From: AP-15 sp963833745
GTDB taxonomy: Bacteria; Pseudomonadota; Alphaproteobacteria; ATCC43930; CGMCC-115725
Reading direction: 5' to 3'
Length of the DNA stretch: 64,000 bases
Assembly (NCBI GenBank): GCA_963833745.1
Contig: CAWHZD010000007.1
Coordinates: forward strand, 248,001 to 312,000
Below are positions 35,869 through 43,659 of this stretch, in pieces. Under the pieces are notes generated by a model. The model saw nothing but the letters and a program-made list of their open reading frames with translations, searched no databases and was not told where the DNA came from. A program made the position numbers and the translations under genes. Every line of letters begins with the position of its first letter. Within the stretch, counting starts at the first letter, position 1.

Positions 35869-37061
35869 TTGGTCTCGGGCTTGTCGATCCCGAGGGTGTC
35901 GAGCTCGGAAAACTGGTGCAGAAAACCCGGCTGCGGCGACACCGAGACGAGGGAGCGGGCATCGGCGAGCAGGACCGGCTGGCGCAGCTGGCCGTCCCAC
36001 GAACGGAAGCTCAGCCGGGCGCCCTTGTAGGCGGCGAGCTCGAAACGATCGCTGCGCATAAAGGCGGAAATGACGGCGGGGTCGGTCGACTGGGTCCGGG
36101 TTGCCGCCTCGCCAATCGCTCTGACCGCCATCCAGGCGGCGTAGTCGCGGTCGGTCATCCAGCGCTTTGACTGGCGCAGAAAGCGGTCCTGAAGCTGGGT
36201 GGCGCCCCACTGCTCATGCGGCCGGGCCCAGGCGCTTGGCACCAGGCCCTGGGTGCCGGCGACCGGGCGGGGGTCAAACGTCCGGTACGAGAGGTCGTCG
36301 CCAAATTCGTCGTCTTCGTCGGCAACCACCAGCACGTCGTACCTGATCCCTTGAGTGAAGCGCGCAACCTCGGCCTGAATGGCGAAGTGGCCGGTATCGG
36401 TGCGCCGTGCGCCCGGGACAAACGTCCAGGGTTTCTCTTCGACGATATGCGCCTGGAACTTCAGTGCGGCGTGCTGGATGTCGGCGGCAAATTCCCGGTC
36501 GCCGTCACTGTGGCCGACGACGAGCAACAGATTGGTCCAGCGCTTGACGACAAGATACTGAACCAGCGCATCGGCGAGCATCGCCCGGCTCGGCAACAGG
36601 TGCAGTGTGTTCGCGCGACAATCCACCCCCCGCAACCGGTCATCGGGCGCGGCGGTGTTGAAGATCGTCATGTGGCTGGCGTCAGGAAGGCCGGCGATCG
36701 TCATCAGCTGCGGCGCGTCGAGATCGGTCACGACAAGCCGGACGCCCTTTGCCGCGAGGTCGCGGAGGGCGCTGGCGACGTCGCCGCCTTCAGGCGCGAT
36801 GCTCTCGATAACCTCAAAGGATTGCCCGGTGAAATGGCCGGTGGTGTTGTTGTCGGCGATAGCGAGGCGAGCGCCCTGGATGCCTTCATCCTCCGGCGGC
36901 TGGTCGAGGTAGGTAAGCGGCAACGTCCGCCTTACCGCCTGCGAAAGCGACCCGATCTGCACGGTCGGTCCGCCGGCGCAGACACGGAGGACGGGCGCGG
37001 CCGCCAGTGCGGTTGCGATCGTCACCAGCAGTGCAAAGCGGCAGCAAGGGCCGACCATCAC
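35853..37061 (-). CDS. ABC substrate-binding protein, PQQ alcohol-dehydrogenase system
   Basis: A 402-residue periplasmic binding protein of the Leu/Ile/Val type with a signal peptide (about 1-29). The first lobe is GGPTVQIGSLSQAVRRTLPLTYLDQPPEDEGIQGARLAIADNN and the hinge/second lobe follows, including WTNLLLVVGHSDGDREFAADIQ. Although it resembles uptake proteins, its operon partner is an exporter-type permease, a known oddity of this system. It lies 12 bases after the cytochrome c gene. Confidence 0.87.
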   Translation of the reverse strand: MMVGPCCRFALLVTIATALAAAPVLRVCAGGPTVQIGSLSQAVRRTLPLTYLDQPPEDEGIQGARLAIADNNTTGHFTGQSFEVIESIAPEGGDVASALRDLAAKGVRLVVTDLDAPQLMTIAGLPDASHMTIFNTAAPDDRLRGVDCRANTLHLLPSRAMLADALVQYLVVKRWTNLLLVVGHSDGDREFAADIQHAALKFQAHIVEEKPWTFVPGARRTDTGHFAIQAEVARFTQGIRYDVLVVADEDDEFGDDLSYRTFDPRPVAGTQGLVPSAWARPHEQWGATQLQDRFLRQSKRWMTDRDYAAWMAVRAIGEAATRTQSTDPAVISAFMRSDRFELAAYKGARLSFRSWDGQLRQPVLLADARSLVSVSPQPGFLHQFSELDTLGIDKPETKCQIQ

Positions 37062-37073
37062 CCGCCCGATCGC

Positions 37074-37448
37074 CTACTTCAGTGTTTCCAGATAGGCGAT
37101 CATATCGGCGCGCTCGGTCTTGTCCGTGATCCCGGGAAAGATCATCTTGGTGCCCGGCACCATCGCGTGCGGATCCGTCAAATAGGTATCGAGGGTCTGC
37201 GGATCCCAAGTGTGCTTGAAATTCTTCATCGCGTCAGAGTAGTTATAGCTATCGAGGCTGGCTGATTTGCGGCCGACGATGCCGAACAGGCTCGGTCCTA
37301 TCTTGTTCTTGCCGAGCTCGTTGGTGTGGCACAAGGCGCATTTTTTGAAGATCGTCTTGCCGGCGTCGATATCGGCGGCAGCGGCGGCGCCGGCAGCCGC
37401 GAACGGCAACAAGACAACCAAGACCAAACCTGCAACGAAAAATCGCAT
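37074..37448 (-). CDS. c-type cytochrome (c550-like), first gene of PQQ-ABC operon
   Basis: A 124-residue exported class I cytochrome: signal peptide (1-25), haem motif CALCH (C37, C40, H41), GPSLFGIVGRKSAS, YSDAMKN and the axial Met in GTKMIFPGI. It is a soluble electron carrier suited to pass electrons from the PQQ enzymes or XoxG to the terminal oxidase. Its gene leads the minus-strand operon and is divergent from frmA. GGGAGGAAG precedes the ATG. Confidence 0.92.
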   Translation of the reverse strand: MRFFVAGLVLVVLLPFAAAGAAAAADIDAGKTIFKKCALCHTNELGKNKIGPSLFGIVGRKSASLDSYNYSDAMKNFKHTWDPQTLDTYLTDPHAMVPGTKMIFPGITDKTERADMIAYLETLK

Positions 37449-37607
37449 TCTTCCTCCCGCCGCCGTCGACTTTTTCGGGGCCGAGTTCTCAGCGCAATCG
37501 AAGACCCGCCGGGCTGACAGACTTGTCGATCGCGCAGGGTAGTGCGACGATCGTCCCTGATTCCGGATGCCAAACGCCTATCAACCAGAATAAACCGGAG
37601 GACGCAA

Positions 37608-37676
37608 ATGACGGCTTGCCGCGGCGTGCCGAGAATGAGAAGGCTGGTCGCGAGCTGTCGTTCGTTGCTCGCGTGA
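37608..37676 (+). CDS. Possible 22-codon leader peptide upstream of frmA
   Basis: ATG at 37608 follows CCGGAGGACGCAA, a good ribosome site at good spacing, and opens a 22-residue frame (MTACRGVPRMRRLVASCRSL plus two) rich in Arg and Cys, ending 18 bases before the frmA GTG. Translation could influence frmA expression. Support is limited to the ribosome site and position. Confidence 0.35.
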   Translation: MTACRGVPRMRRLVASCRSLLA

Positions 37677-37694
37677 ATTGAGGGAGTGAAGCTC

Positions 37695-38804
37695 GTGGAG
37701 ACTCGCGCTGCCGTCGCACACAAGGCAGGTGACCCGCTGACGATCGACACGGTGCAACTCGACGGCCCGAAAGACGGCGAGGTGCTCGTCGAGATCAAGG
37801 CGACCGGGATCTGCCATACCGACGCGTTCACCCTGTCGGGTTCCGACCCGGAGGGGCTCTTTCCGGCGATCCTCGGCCACGAAGGCGCGGGCATCGTCGT
37901 CGATGTCGGGCCCGGCGTGACGAGCCTCGCCAAGGGCGACCACGTGATCCCGCTCTATACCCCCGAATGCCGCCAATGCGAGTATTGCCTGTCGGGCAAG
38001 ACCAATCTCTGTGTGGCGATCCGGGCGACCCAAGGCCAAGGGGTCATGCCCGACGGCACCAGCCGCTTCTCGCTCGGCGGTGGCAAGATCTACCACTACA
38101 TGGGCACCTCGACGTTTTCGAACTTCACCGTTCTACCCGAGATCGCGGTGGCGAAGATCCGCGCGGACGCGCCCTTCGACAAGGTGTGCTACATCGGCTG
38201 CGGGGTCACCACCGGCATCGGCGCGGTGATCAACACAGCCAAAGTCGAACCCGGGGCGAACGTCGTCATCTTCGGTCTCGGCGGCATCGGGCTAAACGTC
38301 ATTCAAGGCTGCCGTATAGCCGGCGCCGACATGATCGTCGGCGTCGACATCAACCCGCGCCGCCGCGAACTCGCCGAGAAATTTGGAATGACCCACTTCG
38401 TCAACCCGCAGGAGGCCGGCAGTGACCTCGTTCCCTATCTTGTCAATCTGACCAGGGGCGGCGCCGATTACAGCTTCGAATGCATCGGCAATGTTCAGAC
38501 GATGCGCCAGGCACTCGAATGCTGCCATCGTGGCTGGGGGGTCAGCGTCATCATCGGCGTCGCCGGCGGCGGCCAGGAAATCAGTACCCGGCCGTTTCAG
38601 CTGGTTACCGGCCGCGTGTGGAAGGGTACCGCGTTCGGCGGCGCCAAGGGCCGCACCGACGTGCCCAAGATTGTCGACTGGTACATGGACGGAAAGATCA
38701 ACATCGACGACCTGATCACCCACAAGCTCGCCCTCGACGACATCAACAAGGGCTTTGAGCTGATGCATGCCGGCGACTCGATCCGCAGCGTCGTGATTTA
38801 CTGA
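37695..38804 (+). CDS. frmA: S-(hydroxymethyl)glutathione dehydrogenase / class III alcohol dehydrogenase
   Basis: A 369-residue zinc ADH: catalytic zinc at C40 and H62 (GHEGAG), structural zinc C92-x2-C95-x2-C98-x7-C106, NAD fold GLGGIGLNVIQG, and the class III-specific TRGGADYSFECIGN region. It oxidises the formaldehyde-glutathione adduct to S-formylglutathione, the cytoplasmic step after methanol oxidation. I prefer GTG 37695 (METRAAVAHKAGDPL), since GGGAG lies eight bases upstream and family members start M(K)TRAAVA; GTG 37686 is also in frame. No S-formylglutathione hydrolase gene is next to it. Confidence 0.93.
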   Translation: METRAAVAHKAGDPLTIDTVQLDGPKDGEVLVEIKATGICHTDAFTLSGSDPEGLFPAILGHEGAGIVVDVGPGVTSLAKGDHVIPLYTPECRQCEYCLSGKTNLCVAIRATQGQGVMPDGTSRFSLGGGKIYHYMGTSTFSNFTVLPEIAVAKIRADAPFDKVCYIGCGVTTGIGAVINTAKVEPGANVVIFGLGGIGLNVIQGCRIAGADMIVGVDINPRRRELAEKFGMTHFVNPQEAGSDLVPYLVNLTRGGADYSFECIGNVQTMRQALECCHRGWGVSVIIGVAGGGQEISTRPFQLVTGRVWKGTAFGGAKGRTDVPKIVDWYMDGKINIDDLITHKLALDDINKGFELMHAGDSIRSVVIY

Positions 38805-39007
38805 CGTTCACCCCCGCCGTTTTTGAATCCGAGCAGGACGAGGTCGGACCTGGCCGGTCGGCGCGACGCGCTGCTCGGCCGGAGCGGGGCGGACGCCATT
38901 GCTGCTGGTCACCCATGCCTATTCGATAGCCACAAACTACTCGGTCCAGCGTAGAGAATCGGGCAGAGTGCCGCCGACAGCGTGAAGGCACGGGACCTCC
39001 TTTTGAC

Positions 39008-40240
39008 ATGTCAGTAGCAGCTGGCGCCGCTCGTAACCCGACCCGACTGATCCTGATCGGAGCAGCGCTGCTTCTCAGCCTCGGCATGGGCTTGCGCCAA
39101 AGCCTCGGGCTGTTTCTGACCCCGGTGACGCGCGACCTGGCATTGACGGCGGCGAGCTTTACCCTTGCCATCGCGATTCAGAACATCGTTTGGGGATTGT
39201 CGCAAGCGCCGATCGGCGCGCTCGCCGACCGCTTTGGTCTGCGCGTCATGATGCTGGCCGGTGCGGTGATCTATGTCGTCGGGCTCGTGGTCATGGCGAC
39301 GGCGGGAGGAGTAACCGCGCTGATCGTCTCGGGGGCGCTGATCGGCGTGGCGTTGTCCTGTACCGCATCGTCATTGGTGTTGACGGCCTGTGCGCGCGCC
39401 GTCTCGGAAAAGAACCGCAGCAAGGTGTTGGGGATCGTCTCCGGGGCGGGGTCGCTCGGCACCTTGATGATCCCGGTCACCACCCAGTCGATCCTCGCGC
39501 ACCACGCCTGGCAGTTCGGCGCCTTGTTCTTCGTGATCCTCGCTGTCGCGATGCTGCCGGCCGGGTTCCTCGCCGGCGGGGCCGACCAATTGCCCAGCCG
39601 CGCGGCGAGCAAAACCACGATGCGGGCGGTTCTCGGCGAGGCGGTGCGGCACCGCCCGTTTCTGGTGATGTCCGGAGCCTACTTCGTCTGCGGGCTCAAT
39701 CTGGTGTTTCTGACGACCCACCTGCCGACCTACCTCGCGATCTGCGGTCAGGACCCGCTGTTGAGCGCAGAGGCGATCGCGGTGATCGGCGGAATGAATT
39801 CGATCGGATCGATTACCGCCGGCTGGCTCGGCGGCAAATACCCAAAGCACATTCTGTTGGGCCTGCTCTACATCCTGCGGGCGTTTGTCTTCACCGCCTA
39901 TTTCGCGATGCCGCCGACGCCGGCGAGCACACTGATATTCGCCGCGGCGATGGGGATGCTGTGGCTCAGCGTCGCGCCGCTGGTCAGCGGCCTCGTCGCC
40001 GAGATGTTCGGTACCCGCTATATGGCGACCTTGCTCGGCATCGCCTTTGTCATGCACCAGGTCGGGTCGTCGCTGGGTGCCTGGGGCGGCGGCATGATCT
40101 TTGACAAATTCGGCTCCTACGACCATGCCTGGCATGTCGGCGTGCTGGTCGGATTCGCCGCCGGTGTTGTCCAAATCCTGGCGGGCGGACCGACCCGCCG
40201 ACGTGACCCCATCGCGACGCCTCGGCTCGCAACCACCTGA
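39008..40240 (+). CDS. Major facilitator superfamily transporter
   Basis: A 410-residue, 12-span MFS protein. The first-half loop motif is ALADRFGLRVMMLAG (motif A between TM2 and TM3), and SGAGSLGTLMIPVTTQ is a central helix; the second half includes LGGKYPKHILLGLLY. The overall form resembles the monocarboxylate/oxalate-formate branch. The substrate cannot be named. It stands alone after frmA, separated by about 200 bases with no clear terminator, and converges with trmO. Confidence 0.85.
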   Translation: MSVAAGAARNPTRLILIGAALLLSLGMGLRQSLGLFLTPVTRDLALTAASFTLAIAIQNIVWGLSQAPIGALADRFGLRVMMLAGAVIYVVGLVVMATAGGVTALIVSGALIGVALSCTASSLVLTACARAVSEKNRSKVLGIVSGAGSLGTLMIPVTTQSILAHHAWQFGALFFVILAVAMLPAGFLAGGADQLPSRAASKTTMRAVLGEAVRHRPFLVMSGAYFVCGLNLVFLTTHLPTYLAICGQDPLLSAEAIAVIGGMNSIGSITAGWLGGKYPKHILLGLLYILRAFVFTAYFAMPPTPASTLIFAAAMGMLWLSVAPLVSGLVAEMFGTRYMATLLGIAFVMHQVGSSLGAWGGGMIFDKFGSYDHAWHVGVLVGFAAGVVQILAGGPTRRRDPIATPRLATT

Positions 40241-40254
40241 CCGAGCGGCCGTGG

Positions 40255-40725
40255 TCAATGGCGGCCAGTATGCTCCGGCTTGAGGTCGAGCAGCGGCGTT
40301 CCGTCGAGACAGTCGAGCCCCCGCACCCGCAAAGTCGCGCCGTCGATCGACACCAGATCGACGATCGAGGACGCGATCGGGTTCGGCCGCACCGGCGAGC
40401 GCAACGCAAAAGTGCCGGTGGTCTCTTTGCCGAAGGGCGTCTGCAGTACCAGGTCGCGCCGCGCATGATGCATCCAATAAAGGACCTGGATGCGCCGGTA
40501 GTCCGCCAGATCGGTCAGCCCCTGTCGCCAGCGTTCGTCCACGACGATCGTACAAATTGGCCCGTCGAGGCTGCCACGCTTGGGGCATTCGCGGCGGGCG
40601 TGCCAGGGCGTGTGGATTGTGCCGATGAAATACACGCCGGCATCGGTCTGCGACGGAAGCGGTGCCGTCGCCTCGCCGGCTCGAAGTTCGCTGTCGATCT
40701 CGGGCAACTCGGATTTCTCGTTCAT
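40255..40725 (-). CDS. trmO: TrmO/TsaA-type tRNA N6-methyltransferase
   Basis: A protein of about 156 residues with FIGTIHTPWHARRECPKRGS, the core VLYWMHHARRDLVLQTPFG, and FALRSPVRPNPIASSIVDLVSIDG, which are conserved in the UPF0066/TsaA fold that methylates t6A37 of tRNA-Thr. It lacks the C-terminal extension of the E. coli protein, as in other alphaproteobacteria. ATG 40725 was chosen because upstream codons are not conserved in type. Confidence 0.88.
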   Translation of the reverse strand: MNEKSELPEIDSELRAGEATAPLPSQTDAGVYFIGTIHTPWHARRECPKRGSLDGPICTIVVDERWRQGLTDLADYRRIQVLYWMHHARRDLVLQTPFGKETTGTFALRSPVRPNPIASSIVDLVSIDGATLRVRGLDCLDGTPLLDLKPEHTGRH

Positions 40726-41087
40726 CGCCAAACATGGCAGGCCGCGCCGCGTCGCGTCCAGAAAAAGCGGACGGGTGACAAGCCCGCCCACCCCGTCATT
40801 GATCCAGAACGGCTGGGCGCACACCACCGGGCCCAAGATCCCCTCGTCGAGCCGATGGCGCCGGAAGCGGCGCTGGCACTTGCCACTTGCCGTTCGCTGC
40901 GTCAATATCGCTATGTTCAAACATATATAGAGGGATGTGGTGTGTGGGCGGTGGAAGACATGATCCGCAACCGCCTGCCGTTGTCGCGCTGCCACCCGGA
41001 CACCAGCACGAATTCGCCGAATTTCTTACGTCAGAGGAGCCGTTTCGGCACTGAGGCGGTGACCAGCTTTGGTCTGAAGGATCAATA
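40726..41087. other. Divergent intergenic region with a small inverted repeat
   Basis: About 360 bases between trmO and an aldo/keto reductase gene. At 40912-40925 there is TATGTTCAAACATA, a perfect 6-base inverted repeat around CA in an AT-rich patch, the size of a simple repressor site. No gene was supported. Confidence 0.4.
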
Positions 41088-42068
41088 ATGGAATATGTGA
41101 AACTCGGCCGCACCGGTCTCGAAGTGTCGCGGATCTGCCTCGGCTGCATGAGCTACGGCGGCGGCAATCAAGGGAACCATGCCTGGAGCCTGGGAGAAGA
41201 AGAGAGCCGCCCGTTCATCAGGCGCGCGCTCGAAGCAGGGATCAATTTCTTTGACACCGCGAACCGTTATTCCCTTGGCAACAGCGAGGAAATCCTGGGA
41301 CGCGCGATCAAGGATTTCGCCCGCCGCGATGAGGTCGTGATCGCGACCAAGGTCTATGGGCGCATGCGACCCGGACCGAACGGCGGCGGCTTGTCGCGAA
41401 AGGCGATCATGATCGAGATCGACGCCAGCCTGCGCCGCCTTGGCACTGAGTACGTCGATCTCTATCAGATCCACCGGTGGGATCACGACACGCCGATCGA
41501 GGAGACCATCGAGGCTCTGCACGACATCGTCAAGGCCGGCAAGGCCCGTTATATTGGGGGGTCGTCGATGCGCGCGTGGCAATTCGCCCGCGCGCTCGGC
41601 GTCGCCGATCTCCACGGCTGGACGCGCTTTGTCAGCATGCAGAATTTGGTAAACCTGCTCTACCGCGAGGAAGAGCGGGAGATGCTGCCGCTCTGCGCAG
41701 CGGAGGGGATCGGCGTCATTCCGTGGAGCCCCCAGGCTCGCGGCCGGCTGAGCCGGGACGCCGATTACACGAGTATTCGCACCGAGACCGATGACGCTCA
41801 CCGGCGCCTCTTCGCGAAGACGGTCGACGTGGACCGGCCGGTGGTCGATCGCGTCGCCGCGGTAGCCGCGGCGCGGGGTGTTGCTCGTGCGCAGGTAGCG
41901 CTCGCCTGGCTGCTCGCAAAGCCGGTGGTCACCGCGCCGATTGTCGGCGCGACCAAGCTGCAGCATCTTGACGACGCTCTCGCAAGTGTGAACGTGAAAC
42001 TGTCGGCCGAAGAAATTACCTCACTGGAGGAGCCCTACGTCCCGCACGCAGTGGTGGGCTTCGACTAG
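41088..42068 (+). CDS. Aldo/keto reductase
   Basis: A 326-residue TIM barrel: MEYVKLGRTGLEVSRICLGCMSYGG, catalytic Asp/Tyr in NFFDTANRYSLGNSEE, catalytic Lys in VIATKVYG, His in DLYQIHRWDHDTP, and the NADPH-binding end (TAPIVGATKLQHLDDAL). It reduces aldehydes or ketones; it is close in form to the YajO/Aad-type reductases. It is followed after 22 bases by msrA, so the two may be co-transcribed and part of oxidative or carbonyl stress defence. Confidence 0.9.
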   Translation: MEYVKLGRTGLEVSRICLGCMSYGGGNQGNHAWSLGEEESRPFIRRALEAGINFFDTANRYSLGNSEEILGRAIKDFARRDEVVIATKVYGRMRPGPNGGGLSRKAIMIEIDASLRRLGTEYVDLYQIHRWDHDTPIEETIEALHDIVKAGKARYIGGSSMRAWQFARALGVADLHGWTRFVSMQNLVNLLYREEEREMLPLCAAEGIGVIPWSPQARGRLSRDADYTSIRTETDDAHRRLFAKTVDVDRPVVDRVAAVAAARGVARAQVALAWLLAKPVVTAPIVGATKLQHLDDALASVNVKLSAEEITSLEEPYVPHAVVGFD

Positions 42069-42090
42069 GCTTGCTTGCAGGAGGCGATTG

Positions 42091-42813
42091 GTGGCGCAAG
42101 TATTCCCGTTTATCCGCCGCGCGCTGGTGTTTGTGGCTCTGCTTGTCGTGGGCGGTGGCGTTGCGTACCAAGGCCTGCCGGCCGCGGCCGAGAGCGCTCG
42201 CGTCATCCCCCCGCCTGTTCTCGACGAACCGGCGTCGGCGAGCGCAGAGGTGACCGTTCTCGCCGGCGGGTGCTTCTGGGGCGTGCAGGGCGTCTTTCAG
42301 CACGTCGACGGCGTCAGCGACGCGGTCGCGGGCTATACCGGCGGCGCCAAGGGTACAGCCCAATACGAGAAGGTAAGCAGCGGGACCACCGGCCACGCCG
42401 AGTCGGTGCAGATCACCTTTGATCCACGCCGGATCAGCTATGGTCGCATTCTGCAGATCTTTTTTTCCGTCGCGCACGATCCGACCGAGCTCAACCGACA
42501 AGGGCCGGATGTCGGTTCCCAATACCGCTCGGCGGTTTTCCCGACCAGCACAGAACAGGCGCACATCGCCGAGGCTTATATTGCCCAGCTCAATCAGGCC
42601 CACAATTTGTCGGCTGCGATCGTCACCGCCGTCGAGACCGGGGCCGAGTTTTTCCCGGCTGAATCCTATCATCAGAACTATCTGACCTTGCACCCGACCG
42701 ATCCCTACATTACGACCAACGATCTGCCGAAGCTCGCCGAGCTGCAGCAGCTGTTCCCGCACCTCTATCGCGCTTCTCCTGTCCTCGTGGCCGTCGCCGG
42801 GCCGGTCAACTAG
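42091..42813 (+). CDS. msrA: Peptide methionine sulfoxide reductase MsrA with export signal
   Basis: A 240-residue protein: an N-terminal hydrophobic segment (RRALVFVALLVVGGGVAYQG) consistent with export, then the MsrA domain with catalytic LAGGCFWGVQGVFQ, GYTGG, GHAESVQITFDP and the EFFPAESYHQNYL end. It repairs Met-S-oxide, probably in the periplasm, where quinoproteins and cytochromes are exposed to oxidants. Start GTG 42091 has GGAGG six bases upstream. Confidence 0.92.
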   Translation: MAQVFPFIRRALVFVALLVVGGGVAYQGLPAAAESARVIPPPVLDEPASASAEVTVLAGGCFWGVQGVFQHVDGVSDAVAGYTGGAKGTAQYEKVSSGTTGHAESVQITFDPRRISYGRILQIFFSVAHDPTELNRQGPDVGSQYRSAVFPTSTEQAHIAEAYIAQLNQAHNLSAAIVTAVETGAEFFPAESYHQNYLTLHPTDPYITTNDLPKLAELQQLFPHLYRASPVLVAVAGPVN

Positions 42814-42829
42814 TGGTACACTCCTGACG

Positions 42830-42960
42830 CTCGGGACCCGGTCCCCTCGCCCGCCATACCCGTGCAAGCGGGTATCCAGAGGCAGCGCCACAGCGCCCGG
42901 CCGCCCCCTGTCCAAGCCAGGGGCAAGCTCTGGTCCCCCGCTTTCGCGGGCGACGAAAAC
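42830..42960. repeat. REP-like palindrome region
   Basis: Contains CCCGCTTTCGCGGG (42937-42950) preceded by CAGGGGCA and an inverted ACCCG...CGGGT pair; it shares its core with the palindromes at 22813-22902. Non-coding, between msrA and a cytochrome c gene; it may act as a transcript end. Confidence 0.6.
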
Positions 42961-43036
42961 GGGGTCTTCTGTTTGATTAGCACCACCAGGGCGTTCGGCG
43001 CGCCGTTAGTCGACGAGCAATCAGCGTGATAAGAAC

Positions 43037-43606
43037 GTGAAGAGTTTGGCGGCACAGTTTTTCGCGGCGGTTGTGGCGATTTCGTTCAGTACCGAGGCGG
43101 TGTCGGCCGACTCAACTGAAGCCAAGGTGCAGCTGTGTGCCTCATGCCACGGCCGAATTGGCCTGCCGTCCGATCACACCGTGCCGATCATCTGGGGGCA
43201 GCAGGCCGGGTACATCGCCAAGGAGCTGAACGATTACAGAAACGGCGACAGCGAAAGCCAGATCATGTCGTCGATTGCGGAAAGTCTGAGCGAGAGCGAC
43301 ATGTCGCAGATCGCAGCACGTTTCGGCAGCGCAAAATGGCCCGAGCAATCGACGACGTCGTTGCCGGCATCTCCTGACGCGATCGCGGCATGTCAGGCTT
43401 GCCACAACGCGAACTTGGCCGGCGGGACGAGCCCCGCAGGTGTCGCGCCGCGCCTGAAGGGTCAGTTTTCGCCTTACCTGGTTGACACGATGACCGCTTA
43501 CGCGAACGGTGAGCGCGCCAACAGCCCAGCGATGTCGGCGCTGATGCAAAGCCTTTCGCCGGCGGATCGGAAGACGATCGCCGACTATCTGGCAGCCACG
43601 CGCTGA
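43037..43606 (+). CDS. Di-haem cytochrome c (c4-like)
   Basis: A 189-residue exported protein with two haem motifs: CASCH (C34) and CQACH (about residue 119), each starting one half of a duplicated class I fold. GERANSPAMSALMQSLSPADRKTIADYLA is the typical end of cytochrome c4/FccA-like halves. It would shuttle electrons from periplasmic dehydrogenases. GTG 43037 gives the signal peptide KSLAAQFFAAVVAISFSTEAVSA. The sorbosone-dehydrogenase-like gene follows 53 bases on and may be its partner. Confidence 0.88.
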   Translation: MKSLAAQFFAAVVAISFSTEAVSADSTEAKVQLCASCHGRIGLPSDHTVPIIWGQQAGYIAKELNDYRNGDSESQIMSSIAESLSESDMSQIAARFGSAKWPEQSTTSLPASPDAIAACQACHNANLAGGTSPAGVAPRLKGQFSPYLVDTMTAYANGERANSPAMSALMQSLSPADRKTIADYLAATR

Positions 43607-43659
43607 CTTTTGAGCTCGAGACAAGAATCGGTGACAGACAATTTGGGAGGAAGTTAGCA

